A stretch of 64,000 bases of DNA. Origin: Chaunax sp. Z400 (lineage: Eukaryota; Chordata; Actinopteri; Lophiiformes; Chaunacidae). Where the stretch lies: positions 3,247,197 through 3,311,196 of the forward strand of contig CM075192.1 of NCBI GenBank assembly GCA_037577475.1, given 5' to 3'. The notes below the pieces were generated by a model. That model did no database searches. It saw only the letters and a program-made list of their open reading frames with translations, and was not told the origin of the DNA. The translations under genes were made by a program, and so were the position numbers. Shown here piece after piece: positions 14,026 through 27,700 of this stretch. Numbering within the stretch: the stretch's first letter is position 1; the number at the start of each line of letters is the position of its first letter.

Positions 14026-14380
14026 GTTATATAGAACCTTTTTAGTCTGACTGACCAATCAAAGCTTTACAACAGCAGCCAGCATTCACCCATTCATACC
14101 AACATTCATACAGTGGTGACATTCAGACCATGCAAGGCTCCACCTGCTCATTAGGAGCAGTAACCATTCACACAAACACTCACACACCAAAGGAACAGAT
14201 ACTGGGAGAGAACTGGGGTTCAGTATCTGCCCAAGGACACTTCAACAATTTGCTTTTCCACTTTCAAGAATTGGCCATTTGCCTATGAATGAAGGTCATA
14301 CACAGAGTTTAACCCTCTTCATCGAACCCCTGACCTTCCGATGAGTGGACCACTGCTCTTCCTCTGAGCCACAGTCGCCC
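14026..14380. mobile_element. Second, truncated copy of the 8.5-kb miniature element
   Basis: From about 14028 to 14245 the sequence is almost identical to 8543-8760 (ccaatcaaagctttacaaca, then ccaaggacacttcaac). It then diverges, with a 60-70 bp insertion before the cgaacccctgaccttccgat stretch. The inverted termini seen in the other copy are missing here. Confidence 0.75.
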
Positions 14381-14680
14381 ACAAGAGACAAAGACAGACA
14401 AAGATGGCTCTCAAGAAAAAGGTGGAGATCATGCCAGGCAGATTAATGTACAAAGAAATCAAAGACAATTTTGTTGTTTTTCCGCCAAATCCTGCACCTG
14501 CCATCGAGATGCCAACCACAACTACGAGTCCACCACCATGAGGACACAGATAAGAGATCATGGGTCTGTGAGGATGGTCCAAGTACAGGTCAGTGTAGCT
14601 GTGCAGCTGAAGGACAGATATGATGCAGTCTTCACCAGAGAGGGAAGGTTAGGGCAGAAACAACAAGCTGAGCAGCAGAC

Positions 14681-14921
14681 ATTCATTCATTTTCTATAAC
14701 CACTTATCCTGTGCAGGGTCCTTGGGGGGTGGAACCTATGCCAGCTGACTTTGGGTGAGAGGCAGCCAGTTCATCACAGGGCCACATAGAAAGACACACA
14801 ACCATTCAGGCCCTATGGTCATCTGGAGTCACCAACTCCACACAGAAAAGTCCCAGGTCCCCAGGGGGATTTGAACCCAGGTTCTTGCTGTGAGGCAGCA
14901 GAGCTGCCACCGTGCTGCCAA
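14681..14921 (-). repeat. Dispersed teleost repeat (SINE-like), minus orientation
   Basis: Read on the minus strand this begins tggcagcacggtggcagctc and continues with a B-box-like cctgggttcaaatcccc. The other end is a plus-strand attcattttctataaccact phrase. The same family occurs in plus orientation at 59969-60495, where both ends can be compared. Confidence 0.7.
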
Positions 14922-17900
14922 ACAGTTCTTCAACATTGCAAGTAGAATTTCTATCAACTTGTAATACTGCAATAAAGACAACAAAAGTACTTCACACCCT
15001 GAATGGTGGCTGCTTAACAATGAGGACAAAAACTCCCATTATCCAGCACTACGTCACTTCCCTCTGCCAAGGTCATGTTTTCTGTCTGGTTTGTTTGTTA
15101 AGAGAAATGAATGCCTCACTTTGAACAAAACTGTGTGGAAAGGTGCAGCATGGGCCAAGAGAGAAACCTTTCAAATGTGCAGCGGATCAAAATCATGGGG
15201 CAAAAACACAAATCATTTTTCACTTTTGACTAATGGCAGGTATGACAAAGAAAAAAGCTGATATGGCTTCAGATTCTTTGTGTCCAAGCTTTCAACATGT
15301 TGCTGTGCCTTATGAACCATCTCATTGACATCTATGTGAGCCTGTAGGGTAGAAATGACAGAAAAACAGACAGATGTCTCATAAAGCTTTCACCACATAT
15401 CCACCTGCTGTTACTTTGTGTTAAACCTTCTTCATTCAAAGGCAAATGGCCAACTCTTAAAACTGGAAAAACAAATGACAAAATAACATTTGATTGTTAC
15501 TAAAATATGTCTTGTTACTGTTGGAGTTCTGACCACATATTCAGACTTCTCTCCAATGTGGTCATTGGCTAAAAGAACAGCTGTGAGACACAAACCACTT
15601 TCCTGCAGCCAAACGACTTGTTGTTCAGAGGCGGTGAAACCCAAGCAGGCGGCTGTTTGTCAAATAACCAGTCCCTGGGTATTAATTAAGGCTGGAGCTG
15701 AGGCAGAGACAGCGACAGCACAATAAGAAGATTGATGGGGTGAGAGTGTTCTCTATGACAACTGTTGACAAGCTTTAAATACACAATACTCCCCTTCATC
15801 CTCACCTCCATCATCAAGCTGTCAGCAAGGACTTGTGGTCCTATTTGAATTGTTTATGGAAGTATTAAGATGTTGTTTTAGGGAGTCAAAATAAAGAATC
15901 ATGTCATGGTGTGACAGGTGCAGCAAGACAGAGCAGAGGAGACATGGAGTTCAGTGAGATGAACCGTAAACCAACAAGAAGCCCTTCAGACCGGCAAGCA
16001 GCAGAAAACAGCAGGTATCAGCACAGGAGGAACACCTGAACATTCTCCAGGTGGGTGGAGATATGACACCAAACCATGAACTGACCTCAGTCCAATGGCA
16101 CTTCATGCAATTTGATTCATTACAGTCATTACACTGTATCACCACAGCTGACCAACGTTGCTGAGTTCAGACTACAGGAGCCTGAAAGGGTCCATCTCAT
16201 GCCGCTGTGTGAACAAACGCAGCTCATCACGCTCATGCATTCATTTATGGAGTTGCCTTCAGACAATTTAAAGACTGACATGAGTCTCAGCATGCTTCTC
16301 TGAGTGTAATTCATATGTATTTATAGTGACAGATGTTTGATTCATTGTAATCAGCTGGGTTTACACAGCTTTTCATTTGGAAAAGTAATGAAGGATTATG
16401 TTTACAGACACATTAGAAAACATACAGACTCTGTAGACACTGACAACAGTCTGGCTCCAGCTGGAGTTTCCATCCAGACTGCTGCTGAGGAGAGAGAGAC
16501 GACATTCATCCTAAACCGACCCACTTTCCAGGCCCAAACCAGAGCCTCGCCTTGGACCCCACTTCTATTAGCAGAGAGCTAGCTTTTCCAGCCAGACCTG
16601 TCAAACACACACATTTAGAATGCTGGGTCCTGGTGTCATCCTGCACACGTAAACACACACTTTCTCAATCCACACACAATCTGAAATGGAGCTGTGACAG
16701 ACGTGCATCCACCCCAGCAGTAGACTGGCATGGATGAGGCCCTGCCTGCAGTCCAGACTTGTCATCCATTGAAAATGTTTGAAGCATAATGAAACGTAAA
16801 ATAGGACAAAGGAGACCCTGAACTCTGGAGCAGCTGAAATCCTACATCAGACAAGAATGAAAACATTCCACTTTAAAATGACATCAGCTGGTCTCCTCAG
16901 TTCCCAAGCGCTGACAGAGTGTTGTTAAAAGAAGAGGTGATGCAACACAGAGGTAAACATGACCCTGTCCAACTTATATGAAACGTGTTGCTGACATCAA
17001 ATTCTAAATGAGGATATTTTAAAAAACAATTACATTTTCTGTTTCAACATCTGAAATGTTGTCTTTGTGCTATTTTTGCAGATCATTGCATAATGTTTTT
17101 ATTTACATTTTACACAGTGTCCCGGGTTTGTACCGGGCTATACTATCTGATCTGTCGCTGTTTGATGTACAAAGCGGTTTTATGAGACAGGAAATGCTGG
17201 GGCTAGCTGATTAGCAAGCTAACTTCGGCAGACCCCTCTGCAAGACAATAGAAACCTGATTCTAAACAGAAGAGATGGGATGCCAACAAGAGTGAGGAGG
17301 TTATGTGATTGGCTCAATCCGCCAAGCATATGAGAGGCAGAGTCAGGCTTGTCATGCCGTCACCATAGTTGGATTCATACGTTTTCTTGGTGGTGGAAAG
17401 TGCTCTCCGAGTGCCCTCTAGTTCTGAATGTGAGGATGTTTCACAATAAGTCGGGACAGGAGTAACAAAGACTGGGAAATGCTCAAAACCACCTGACTGG
17501 AACAAAGGTACCCTCTGATCATCCACAATCATTCTTAACTGTTTCCTTTTAGCAGACTGGTTTTATATCATATGAGTTTTTATTTAAGCTATCACTGGTT
17601 TATTTTTGCCTTTTACCATGTATACATTTTCATTTTTTATCTATGCTATTGTCAATATAGTATTCTGCTTTTTATGTTAACTTAATTGCAAAATAATACA
17701 TGAACAGAGCTATCCTAAAGAGACAATTCAATATGTGGTGTGTCTGTCAGCCACAAGCTTCAGCCAGAGCATCTTGTCTCCTGTGTTCAGAGAAACCATT
17801 CAGGAGAGGAGACACCTGTCACTGCTGCCTGATATAGACGAGGCCAAACAACAGCACAAAAGGCCTGTCATACTTGGTTGGTGGACATTCTTAAAATAGA

Positions 17901-20005
17901 TGGCCCTGTATCAATATGAAGAAAGTGTATTCTGGTAGTGACGCCCCAGAGAACGTGAGGTCACAGCATGAACAGCACAAACACTAGAACCTGAGAACAT
18001 TGTCTGCATGTTCAGTTTACTGGCAGCAGGACCTTTACGTATCTGTGACAAATGTTTGGGGAGTTCATGTCAGGCATTCTCCTGAGGGCCGACTGGTGCA
18101 TGTATGCATGTATGCACGTACACTCAGTACTGATAGTAGTATTCAAAAAGAGAGCTAATCAGATAAAGAGCATATGTTTCAGTCCCCTTCACAGTCTGCC
18201 TTCTCTGTGGAATCTGTTCTAGCAGGTCTTCATGTTCTGAGTCTGCAGTGTCTCCTGTGTTGAAGTTTACATCACTTCTTTTCTGAAGAAAACCATGTAA
18301 AAGCACTTTAGCAAGAGTTATCCAGAGCCAACAAGGGGTAAGGGGTCAAAAAAACAAGTGAACTGTATTATTGTGGCAGCATCATGATCCTGATCAGGTT
18401 CCTTTAAAATATCACCAGCATCTTCTTAGGCCCTGTTCACACGCCAACGGTTTTACTGACAACACAAAACTTTTTCCTTTGCTTTTTAAAAAGTTCTGCA
18501 TTCACAAGACAACATTTTGGAAACGATCCCCGTACACATGATAAAAATGACTGACAACGCTGTAGTTTGCCTGTCAGGCCAGTGGTTGGAGGTGTAACCT
18601 TTCAGAATCAACACCACAGAAAAAGATCACAGTCGTGGTTCAGCTAATCTACACTGGAGGAGTGTTAACAAACTTAGGAGAGTCTGCAGCACAAACCAAA
18701 CAGGACAGTCCGATGTTGTTTTGTTGTTGTTCTGTCAGTGTACGCGAATAAGCCTACAACTGTAATAGGCCTGTCATAATTTTCAGGCCCCAAAAATGTT
18801 ATGTAAACGAACGACCAAACATGACAAGAGTTTATGTTTTAGGGTAAAACTGTATAACCTATTAATGCACTAAGCTCACTGCTTATAACTATAACTATGG
18901 TTACTATGTATATATACTATAACTACTTGTTCTTAGAGTCCAACAATAGAGAACTGCATTAATTCACCAATTCATTTTGGGTGAGACAGTCCAAAACATG
19001 TGGAGAAGGTACCTGGGTGACATGGTGACGTCTTTTTAACCCTCACCTCTCCTGATCATGAGCTGTAGGTAGAAACTAAAGGAACGGATGAATAAAAAGA
19101 ACACAATGACTTCCCATCGATGGAAGTGTCATTATCTCTGACATCTTGTCAGAAGATGTTTGTCATTATCCCCATAAAGAAAAATCATGTCTCGCCTCCC
19201 TTCGACAGAACACTGTCTTTTACTGTGGCTCTTTGTGACAGATATATACCGCTTGCCTTAAAACGACGTCAGATGACTCCGTGTGTGACCTCGTTGGTTT
19301 TGAGCATACTAACGCTGTAAAGAACCATCGATGCTTCACGCTTAAAGGAGCCAGCTTCTGTAGGATGGTTTGGGCATCTGATCAGAATGTCTGCTGGATC
19401 TCTCACAGCCTTCAGGATATGAAACACAATCCGTGTTCCCTAGAATAAGAACCTGGGATGTTGGGTCAATATGGATGAGCAATCATTATAGTTCAGTCAT
19501 CTTAATTAAGTTTATTCTAAACTAGTCATGTTTATTATCTGTCACTGTGACATCCTTATAAGCCACCCTGTTTCAGTCAACAGACAGAAATACTAACAGA
19601 AAACCTGGATCTATTTTAAAAACAGGATGAATTACATGCATTTATATGCATCAGGGCCAGGCAAAGGAGAGAAGGCTACGAATTTCATTAGGTAAGACAT
19701 GAAGTCTGATTTGACCACTAGTGTATTTACATTAACCTTGGTAACAGCAATCAGTTTTGGAATCAGTGCCAATGTTTCGACTTCTGGCCGTCTACAGGTC
19801 CAACATTTCTGCATCGTGGGCTCGTGTCCACTTTTCAAATAACAGACGGGTCTGGCTGGTCCAGGGCCAGCTTATGGATACAGGAAGTGTTGATTAACAT
19901 CTTACAGCAGTAACTTTAACAGGGAATAGAGGAGCGGATGAAAACGAAGGTTCATACTAAAGTATTGTAATGTGTATCATAACTTTAGACAGCTTAACTT
20001 GTTAC
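14922..20005. other. Unassigned 5-kb region
   Basis: Scattered open frames under 82 codons have no recognisable product. I looked here on the minus strand for the missing last exons of snx19 and did not find the expected nexin-C motifs. No tandem arrays are present. Confidence 0.4.
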
Positions 20006-20711
20006 TAGTGGTGCAATGAACCATGGATCGGGCTGCATGTGATCCACGGACCACTTGCGAACATTAAAGTATAATGGTGTGAAAACAGATTTACTCCCTT
20101 TAATTTTTAAGTAATAAAAAGTGTGGTGTGGAGCTTTGGTCCTGTTGAACAGTAGTTTATAGAGATTTTGAGGAGACCTTTAGTGATGGAGACACAGGCA
20201 AGACGTTTGCCAACACCATCAAAGAGGATGGTGGGATCCCAAGGTTTAAAATACCCTCATGTTGCCATGTTGGCACCTGTGCCTGGCAAGAGGCTGTTCT
20301 GCACTGCAGAGGTCTACCCTCTCCCCAGACAACGTCAACATTCTCATCCTTTTTCTTTTAAATCTTAAATTATAAGCTCCAATTGATTTTACTTTATTTA
20401 TGTTTTCTCTTTTTAATGATGTGCACAAATGTTATTTTTTCATTCAGTTATTCAAAGAAAGACGGCATCATCACGCCCCATACTGCACATTCATTTAACA
20501 TTTGAGCACTGAATCTTTCATTTTAAGATTTTACTTAAACATGAGGCATCTTAGCGTTTTCTGTAAGACCATGGGCCAAAGTCCATTGTTTTATGTGTTC
20601 CGTAAGTAATAAATGGTCTCTTTTTTTGTGCTGATCTGAAAACTGATCCGATCCACGAGTCAAAAACTGTGATCCTATCCGAACCCTGAGTTTTGTGATC
20701 AATTGCACCTT
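20006..20711 (+). mobile_element. Internally deleted hAT-family transposon
   Basis: The ends tagtggtgcaatgaacc and gatcaattgcacc are short inverted repeats of hAT style. Between them (about 20165-20370) all three plus-strand frames together carry a decayed C-terminal hAT dimerisation region: phrases KYPHVAMLA, then in another frame ALQRSTLSPDNVNILIFF. Frame changes and a stop show it is inactive. The large N-terminal and catalytic part is absent, so the element is a deletion derivative. Confidence 0.65.
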
Positions 20712-21737
20712 CTCTCATATGGACATCGGTTGGAGACACTGTGTGAACATCTCTCAGCTGTAGGACATCACAACAGAACAGGGGAAGCAGCATCAGGTAT
20801 GGACCTCATCAGCCAGGACTCCTAACGAACAGCAAGCTACCAGCTCTTTCCACCTGCTCCTCAGAAAGGACAGTTCATCATCCTGTTTGAACTTAAACCG
20901 GTTTAAGCTAGTGCACCGGCCACAACTGGCAAAAACAGAAACCTGCCCAGTTCTAGAAAGCAGCGGAGGTTGTAGCTGAAGAGACGATGCTCCAACATTT
21001 GGGTGCAAAGGAAGGTAAACAGAAAACTATGAGTACATTCATGCTGCACACAGAATAAACCCACCTCTGTTTTGCTGATCAGTTGACTATAAGCAAAGGT
21101 GAACTTCTGCTGAATAAACCAATAGATTTAGGAATCAGTCATAAACCAGTGGGACAGTATGTACGTTAGAAAACCACCAAAAGCACCCAGACTCTCCGTC
21201 ACAGTTCACACACCATGTTACTGCCACCCACCAGCCACTGGCCTGACAGTCCTCTTAAATGAAGTGGATATGAAGAACAAACTCTTTTCCAGGTCAGAGT
21301 ATTTATTGCTCAGGTGTAGGAACTGTGTCATCTTTAGTATATATGATAACTTGACTTAATAAGTTCATTATGTAAGTAGCTTTCTTTCAAAGTAATTGAT
21401 ATGTTATATAAAAATATGATAAGCCTGAAGTAGTCAAATTATTTTTACATGGTATCACCAAGAGCTGAGAGGTGTGAAATGGCTTCACTTGCATGTGAGG
21501 ACAGTTCATCTTATACTGGCATAGAGGCGTTCCACTACTGATTACCTATCATTTCTACAAGTGTGACAACATCCAAGGAAACAACTGCAGGGATGGGAAA
21601 AGAGGAAAACAGCTAGCATCCTTATTGATAACTTCCTGGAAAAAGATCTTAGAAAAGTGAAACAAGCAGCCCTGAAATAGAGGTTTTTTTGAAGTAGTCT
21701 TTTGTGTCGTGCCTGTTAAATGAATGTAGAATGTCAC
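20712..21737. other. Unassigned; should hold downstream snx19 sequence
   Basis: This lies immediately downstream (minus strand) of the last snx19 exon I could resolve. A minus-strand stretch at about 20807-20861 has a splice-like acceptor before a codon run starting WKELVACC. It does not resemble the family's C-terminus, so I do not call it an exon. Confidence 0.4.
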
Positions 21738-24700
21738 CTGTTAATCAGGGTTCCAAACAGGAGTCTGATGGTCCTCTGAATGTTTTCAGTGCACAGCCAG
21801 CTCCACTGCTTCTCCGTCAGCAGACACAGGATGTTCAGAGCCACCTCCGCCAGCACCGTCTCAGACACTGCCACCACAAGACACACACAAAACACAACTC
21901 ACTGCTCAACTCTACTTGGTTTGCTGTCGAGCAAACCACATACACAGTATACAGAAGAGCAAAATGACATTTCAAAAGAGTGCTACATAAAAATAAATCA
22001 GTGCAACATAAGAATAAAGACTGCAGATGAGTAAAGTACATAAATAAATAATGAGGAATGGTGCTGAAAGTGTAAACAAACTTAATGGAGCGTAGCATTC
22101 GTTCAGGCAGGCCACGAACCAAGATCAGCTACATCAGCTGATAGCAGCTAATCTCTAAGCCATCCCCCAATCAGCTGATAGCTCAGCTGGTTCCCTTCTA
22201 ATCATGTCTTTGTTGTCATTGATGCTGGTTCTGTTCTAAACGGGGGTCTCTGTAGTCTCTTCAGCTCCGCAGGAAGTGAAGGCATCGTTGTGTCTTCTTC
22301 ACCACGGAGGTAGTGTTGAGAGCCCAGCTGAGGTTGTCAGAGAGGTGCACACCGAGGAACTTCTGACACTCTCCATGGTGGAAAGGGTCAGAAGTAGTAT
22401 TATGTAGTGTAGTAGTAGTATTACATACTACAAGATAATTACTTAATTTTTGGTTGAAGTTGAAAAAATCAACATCTTACAGACAGACTGATTGTAAATA
22501 TAATATATAATAATTATAATCTGTTTCAGAGAAATATTTCTTCTGTGTATCTGAGGAACAAGCAGCTCCATCATCAGTACTCATCCATTTATAACACTGC
22601 CCTCATGTGGTTAGACCTAGATACTACTGGTTGTGTTGTGTTTAACTTTTAGACTAAAGTTAAGGAATTTCAACATAGCTTTTTCAAAATGAACACCTTC
22701 AAATTACATTTGAAATATTTTTAAAAATTGAAAGGATGATTTTCAGAAAAATACATTTAAATGCTGTAAATTTGGTGAAATCAATTCGGTTCAACACAAT
22801 CAGATATTATGTCCCCTCATGTCCCCTCAGGTCGCCTCAGGTGGCCTCATGTCGCCTCAGGTGGCCTCATGTGGCCTCATGTGGCCTCAGGTGGCCTCAG
22901 GTGGCCTCATGTGGCCTCAGGTGGCCTCAGGTCGTCTCATGTGGCCTCAGGTCGCCTCAGGTCGTCTCATGTGGCCTCAGGTGGCCTCATGTGGCCTCAG
23001 GTGGCCTCAGGTCGTCTCATGTGGCCTCAGGTCGCCTCAGGTCGTCTCATGTGGCCTCAGGTGGCCTCATGTGGCCTCAGGTGGCCTCAGGTCGTCTCAT
23101 GTGGCCTCAGGTCGCCTCAGGTCGTCTCATGTGGCCTCAGGTGGCCTCATGTGGCCTCAGGTGGCCTCATGTGGCCTCATGTGGCCTCATGTGGCCTCAG
23201 GTCGCATCATGTGGCCTCAGGTGGCCTCATGTGGCCTCAGGTGGCCTCATGTGGCCTCAGGTGGCCTCAGGTGACCTCAGGTGGCCTCATGTGGCCTCAT
23301 GTGGCCTCAGGTCGCATCATGTGGCCTCAGGTGGCCTCAGGTGGCCTCAGGTGGCATCATGTGGCCTCAGGTGGCCTCATGTGGCCTCAGGTGGCCTCAG
23401 GTGGCCTCATGTGGCCTCATGTCGCCTCATGTCGCCTCATGTCGCCTCATGTCAAAAAGTTGCCCTTTAACACACAGTCGCCAGCCAAATGACACAAGCT
23501 GCAATACAAACTTCCTGAATGACGAGGGGCAGCAGGTGAGGCTGGGAAATATCACATCCAGTTCCCAAATGATTACCACTGGTGCCCCCCAAGGATGTGT
23601 GCTCTCCCCTCTGCACTAATGACCAGTCTGTTAATCTCCTCAAGTTTGCAGACGACACAACGGTCATGGGCCTCATCAGGGACAGTGGTGAGTCTTATTA
23701 TTATTAGGCCTCTGATCAAATGAGAATGTAATTGCATAATAATGCAAATACATCCTTTCAGAGAACAATGAACCTTTAATTAAGAAAAAGAAACTGATGT
23801 GAAAAAATATTACAAAACAAAACAGTAATAATGAACATTTGGGGAAAAAGCTTACGTTGCTGTGTCCAGGTCTTATGATGGGGGGAGGGGGGACCCTGCT
23901 CGTCATTCTAGCACTGAGATGCTAAAATGTTGCCGACATTCTCATGTAAAGAAATATGGATGGGAACTCAACGAGTAACATGGAGGTCAGCTAAATTTAC
24001 TGAGGTCATGTCCATATCTGTCTAAAAGATATGTACAATAGGTCAATAATGTAACATGCCTAACACCACTTTAACAGCACTAAATTAACAGAGTTGGCTT
24101 GAGTCGACCAGCGTTTTAGCCGATGTTTTTGTCCCTGCAGCTACAGCAGCCTGCTAAGTCTGGTCAAAATATGATCGCTGTGTGCTGAATGAGATGGAAT
24201 GTGGACCAAGCTGGTTCAGATCAGATAGTCCTGAGATACTGAACAGAAAGCATCTGACCTTATGTCATAAGCCTACAGCATGGATCTGAGTCTTTTATCC
24301 TAGTGCGAGGAACCAGGCAGGGTTGCCCGATTTCTCCAAGTTGAGAATGTGAAAAACCCATGTAAGACTTTTCAGATGGTGGGCATATGATACAGAATTT
24401 CCTCCCAACAGAGGAGAGAAGAGGTTTGATGGATGGATAAGGAAGGGACTTACAACATACTTCTCATTTACACACAGTAGCAAACGACAAACTTTTCAAT
24501 CTTTGCAGGACAAACATGGTCGAGAAAGAGAGGATTTGTTCAGATACCTCCAGATAAGACATTACTTTCATCAGAATTACAAGCCAACAGAATTATCCAA
24601 ACCAGAATTTGAATTCTATAAGAACCTGAAGTCAGCCTTCAATTCAATGCCAAAAAAAACCCATATCTTAATTGCACAATGCTCTCTTTTTTCCAAAAAA

Positions 24701-27700
24701 CGGAAACACCTTATATATTAAAGAAAAGTGGGAAAAGGAGGCAGGAACAGAGAGTTCAGAGGAAACTTGGGGGGAAATTTGCAACTTTCAGTGGTCCTCA
24801 ACAAACTCCACAGACTCTAGAGAACACTGTTAGAAAAACATTATAAGATACTTCAAGACTCCAGACCAGGAAAAATACAAGAAGACTGGTCCAACATGCT
24901 GGAGACAGTGTGGCTCAAAGGAGGCAAATCATTAAGCACAGTATTTAAGACTCAGTTCCCACTGAACTCTGAGACCCTATATCTGGACCATGTCGTCCTC
25001 ATAAAACAGAGGAATGATACGGAGTTGTTCCAGACCCTTTGGGCAGCGAGCAAAAAATCAATTACTCGAAAATGGTTGAATCCAACACCCCCAACATTGG
25101 TTGAGTGGCATGGAATAATCTCGGAAATATTTAAAATGGAAAAATTGACCTACTTGTTGAGAATCCAAAAGGACACATTTGATCAAATTTGGAATAAATG
25201 GATTGATTCTGTAACCTCAATAAGAACAGACTTTGTATGACCTGATTGTCTTGTACTCATATCCCTGGGATAAGAACTGTTTGAAAGTAAACTCCCTTGG
25301 TTCTATGTTGTTCAAAACTGTTTGTGCAAATGTGAGCGTCGATGGTCGGAAGGCAAGAATTTGTGAAGGATTTAAGTATATTTGAGCAAGAAAGTTGTAC
25401 TTTCAGAAACGGAAGTGAATAACAGAGTTTATGCAGAAAGATGACAAGTACTGAAAGAAGAAAGATGTACAATAATATGGTCTTGTACAAAGACACCTCT
25501 CAAACAAAAATAAAATGAAATTTAAAAAAAGAAATAGAAAGCGTCTGAATGAGGCAGACAGGACAGCGTTACTCTTACACAGTAGACAGGCAGACATGAT
25601 GGCTGCTGAGATGAAGAGGCCAGGAAGATTCAAGTTCACTAGTGGATGTTTAGAGACATGCAGTCACCAGGTCACCTGACTGCTCCTGAGAACAAGTGGA
25701 GAGAATATTTTACCTCCATAACGTTTCCAGTGCTCCGTTCTTACCAGGTTCCTGACTCAGCTTTCCTCTAAGGCTGTCATCCACACAGCCTCCCAGTCTT
25801 CTTCCTGCTGGACTGTCCTCCCTCTCTGGCTCACCTCTGATGGACAGTTTTTCTTGTTCGGAGATAAAGATTTCCAAGTCTCCCAAAGAAATCCCATTAA
25901 AAACCTTTAAGAGCAGACAGGGTGAGGCAGTGAAAGTTAAAGATAAACCTGAACAACAATAAAATGTTACTGCATTACTGAAGCAGCAGGTATCAGTGTT
26001 GAAGTGCAGACTTTACTGTGAATTACTTACTGTGGTATTTTGCTCCCGACTGAACAGAACAGGTGGTCTAACAACTGAGCCGTTCATGAAGGGGACGTTT
26101 CTACTGGGGAACTTCAGAAGGTACCTGAGATCATGTAAACACATTAGTGAACACACCTCTATCACTATTACTCTTCAAACAGGCCATAAGCTATAACAAA
26201 CGCACCTGGAGGTTTGGTCAAAATATTGTTTGTAAAAACTTAAAATCAAACTTGTTTTAGTTCCAACCAGGATTAAAACCAGTTCTCACAGTTCTCAGGT
26301 TGTGGAGGCCGAACAGGGGAAACCCTGTCTTCAGAAAGACCTCATCCTGTACGGGTTTGTGTTTCAGACATATGTGGATGACAACCGCTCTGGATCTCTG
26401 ATGTCATACCTGCTCTTCTTGTCAGAATATATTCTCCCTCCGTCCACCTCTCCCTCATTATCCTCTGTTGGGCTCTGAGGCTCTGAACGAGGAAATGCCG
26501 TCTTCAGCGTGTCCACGATGGCGTTCACTACAATCTAAACACAAAAACACACACATATACAATCTGACTGTGAACACAACAGAGGCTAATTCACTTACAG
26601 AACCATGAAAACATGTTTTGTCATGTCATACTGTATTTGTAGCACTGCATCACAGTGCGGTTGTAGTAATTACCCTGCACACAAACGTGCTTGTCATAAA
26701 GTATTACTCAGCTCTCCATAATGAAGCATTCAGGATCAAACCTTGTCTATGCGTGACACAATGAAAGGTTTCTTGACGAAGGCGATCCTGGCGTCTGTGT
26801 TGAGAGCCAAAAACTCCTGCATCTCTTCACTGTTGGCTATTTCAGAGATGGTACAGAGTTGCTGACAAAGAAATTAAAAGAACATGTAAGATGTTGTACT
26901 GCGCCTACAGTTATTGAATCTCATTACATATCAGTCCATCCACCTTTAGAAAGGTCTCCAGAAGTCCTTTCCTTGCTTCTATCTTGTCACTGTCCATATT
27001 TCCAAACGGCATGTCTGGAAATATTTTCTTGGGACCTTTCACACCTGAAACAGAGCCCGATTATTGTAGATGTTGTCTCAAGTAGCAAATGCCAAACTCT
27101 CTCAGCTGAGTCAGAGTCCAGCCTTCATACCTTTGATGAGTTTCCGTAGGTCTACTTTTTCCTCCAGTCGTGTTTGCAGGTTGAGAAACTCGCTGTATCG
27201 TCGGTTGACCATATGATAGGCCACTGGCTGGATGGTTGATGGATTCTCACCACCTGATAGCAGAAGTTCAGCATCCTCAGAACCAGGCTGGATGCTTCCT
27301 GGGTTCTCACAGCTCACCGCCGTCTCATACTGAAGACCAGCGCAACACAGGATGAAGCTTGAACCAATATTCAATATATTTTACTGTCTGGGTTATAATA
27401 AATAATATAATCAAATATCTTCCTCTAAGACCTGTCCCAGAAGCGAACTAGACTGGTGCTCAGTAGAGCACAATCCGACATGTCTGTTGATCTGGCCTCA
27501 CCCATGCCTCACCTCTCCACAAAGCCTTGAAACTGACTGATTAGAAGCTCCGTTCTAATCAGTGGCCAATGGCTGCACAGCCTTCACCAGTCGACATCTC
27601 AACCAGCATCGCTGACTTTAAGGAAAAACATTAGCTCACTCCAATCCGAATATTAAACAGTTGGTTTGATAAGCTTCAAATTTAAATATTAGGTATTTAT

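Noticed and set aside
17314..17532. 72-codon minus-strand frame
   Set aside because: It has no recognisable domain, no exon context and only average length for a chance frame.
20793..21008. Possible eleventh snx19 exon beginning WKELVACC
   Set aside because: An acceptor-like site is present, but the translation does not match the conserved continuation of nexin C, and the next exon is missing too.
22736..23492. Frames of 227 and 244 codons with WPHVASGGL-type repeats
   Set aside because: Every plus frame is open because the 10-bp unit lacks stops. There is no independent evidence for a protein.
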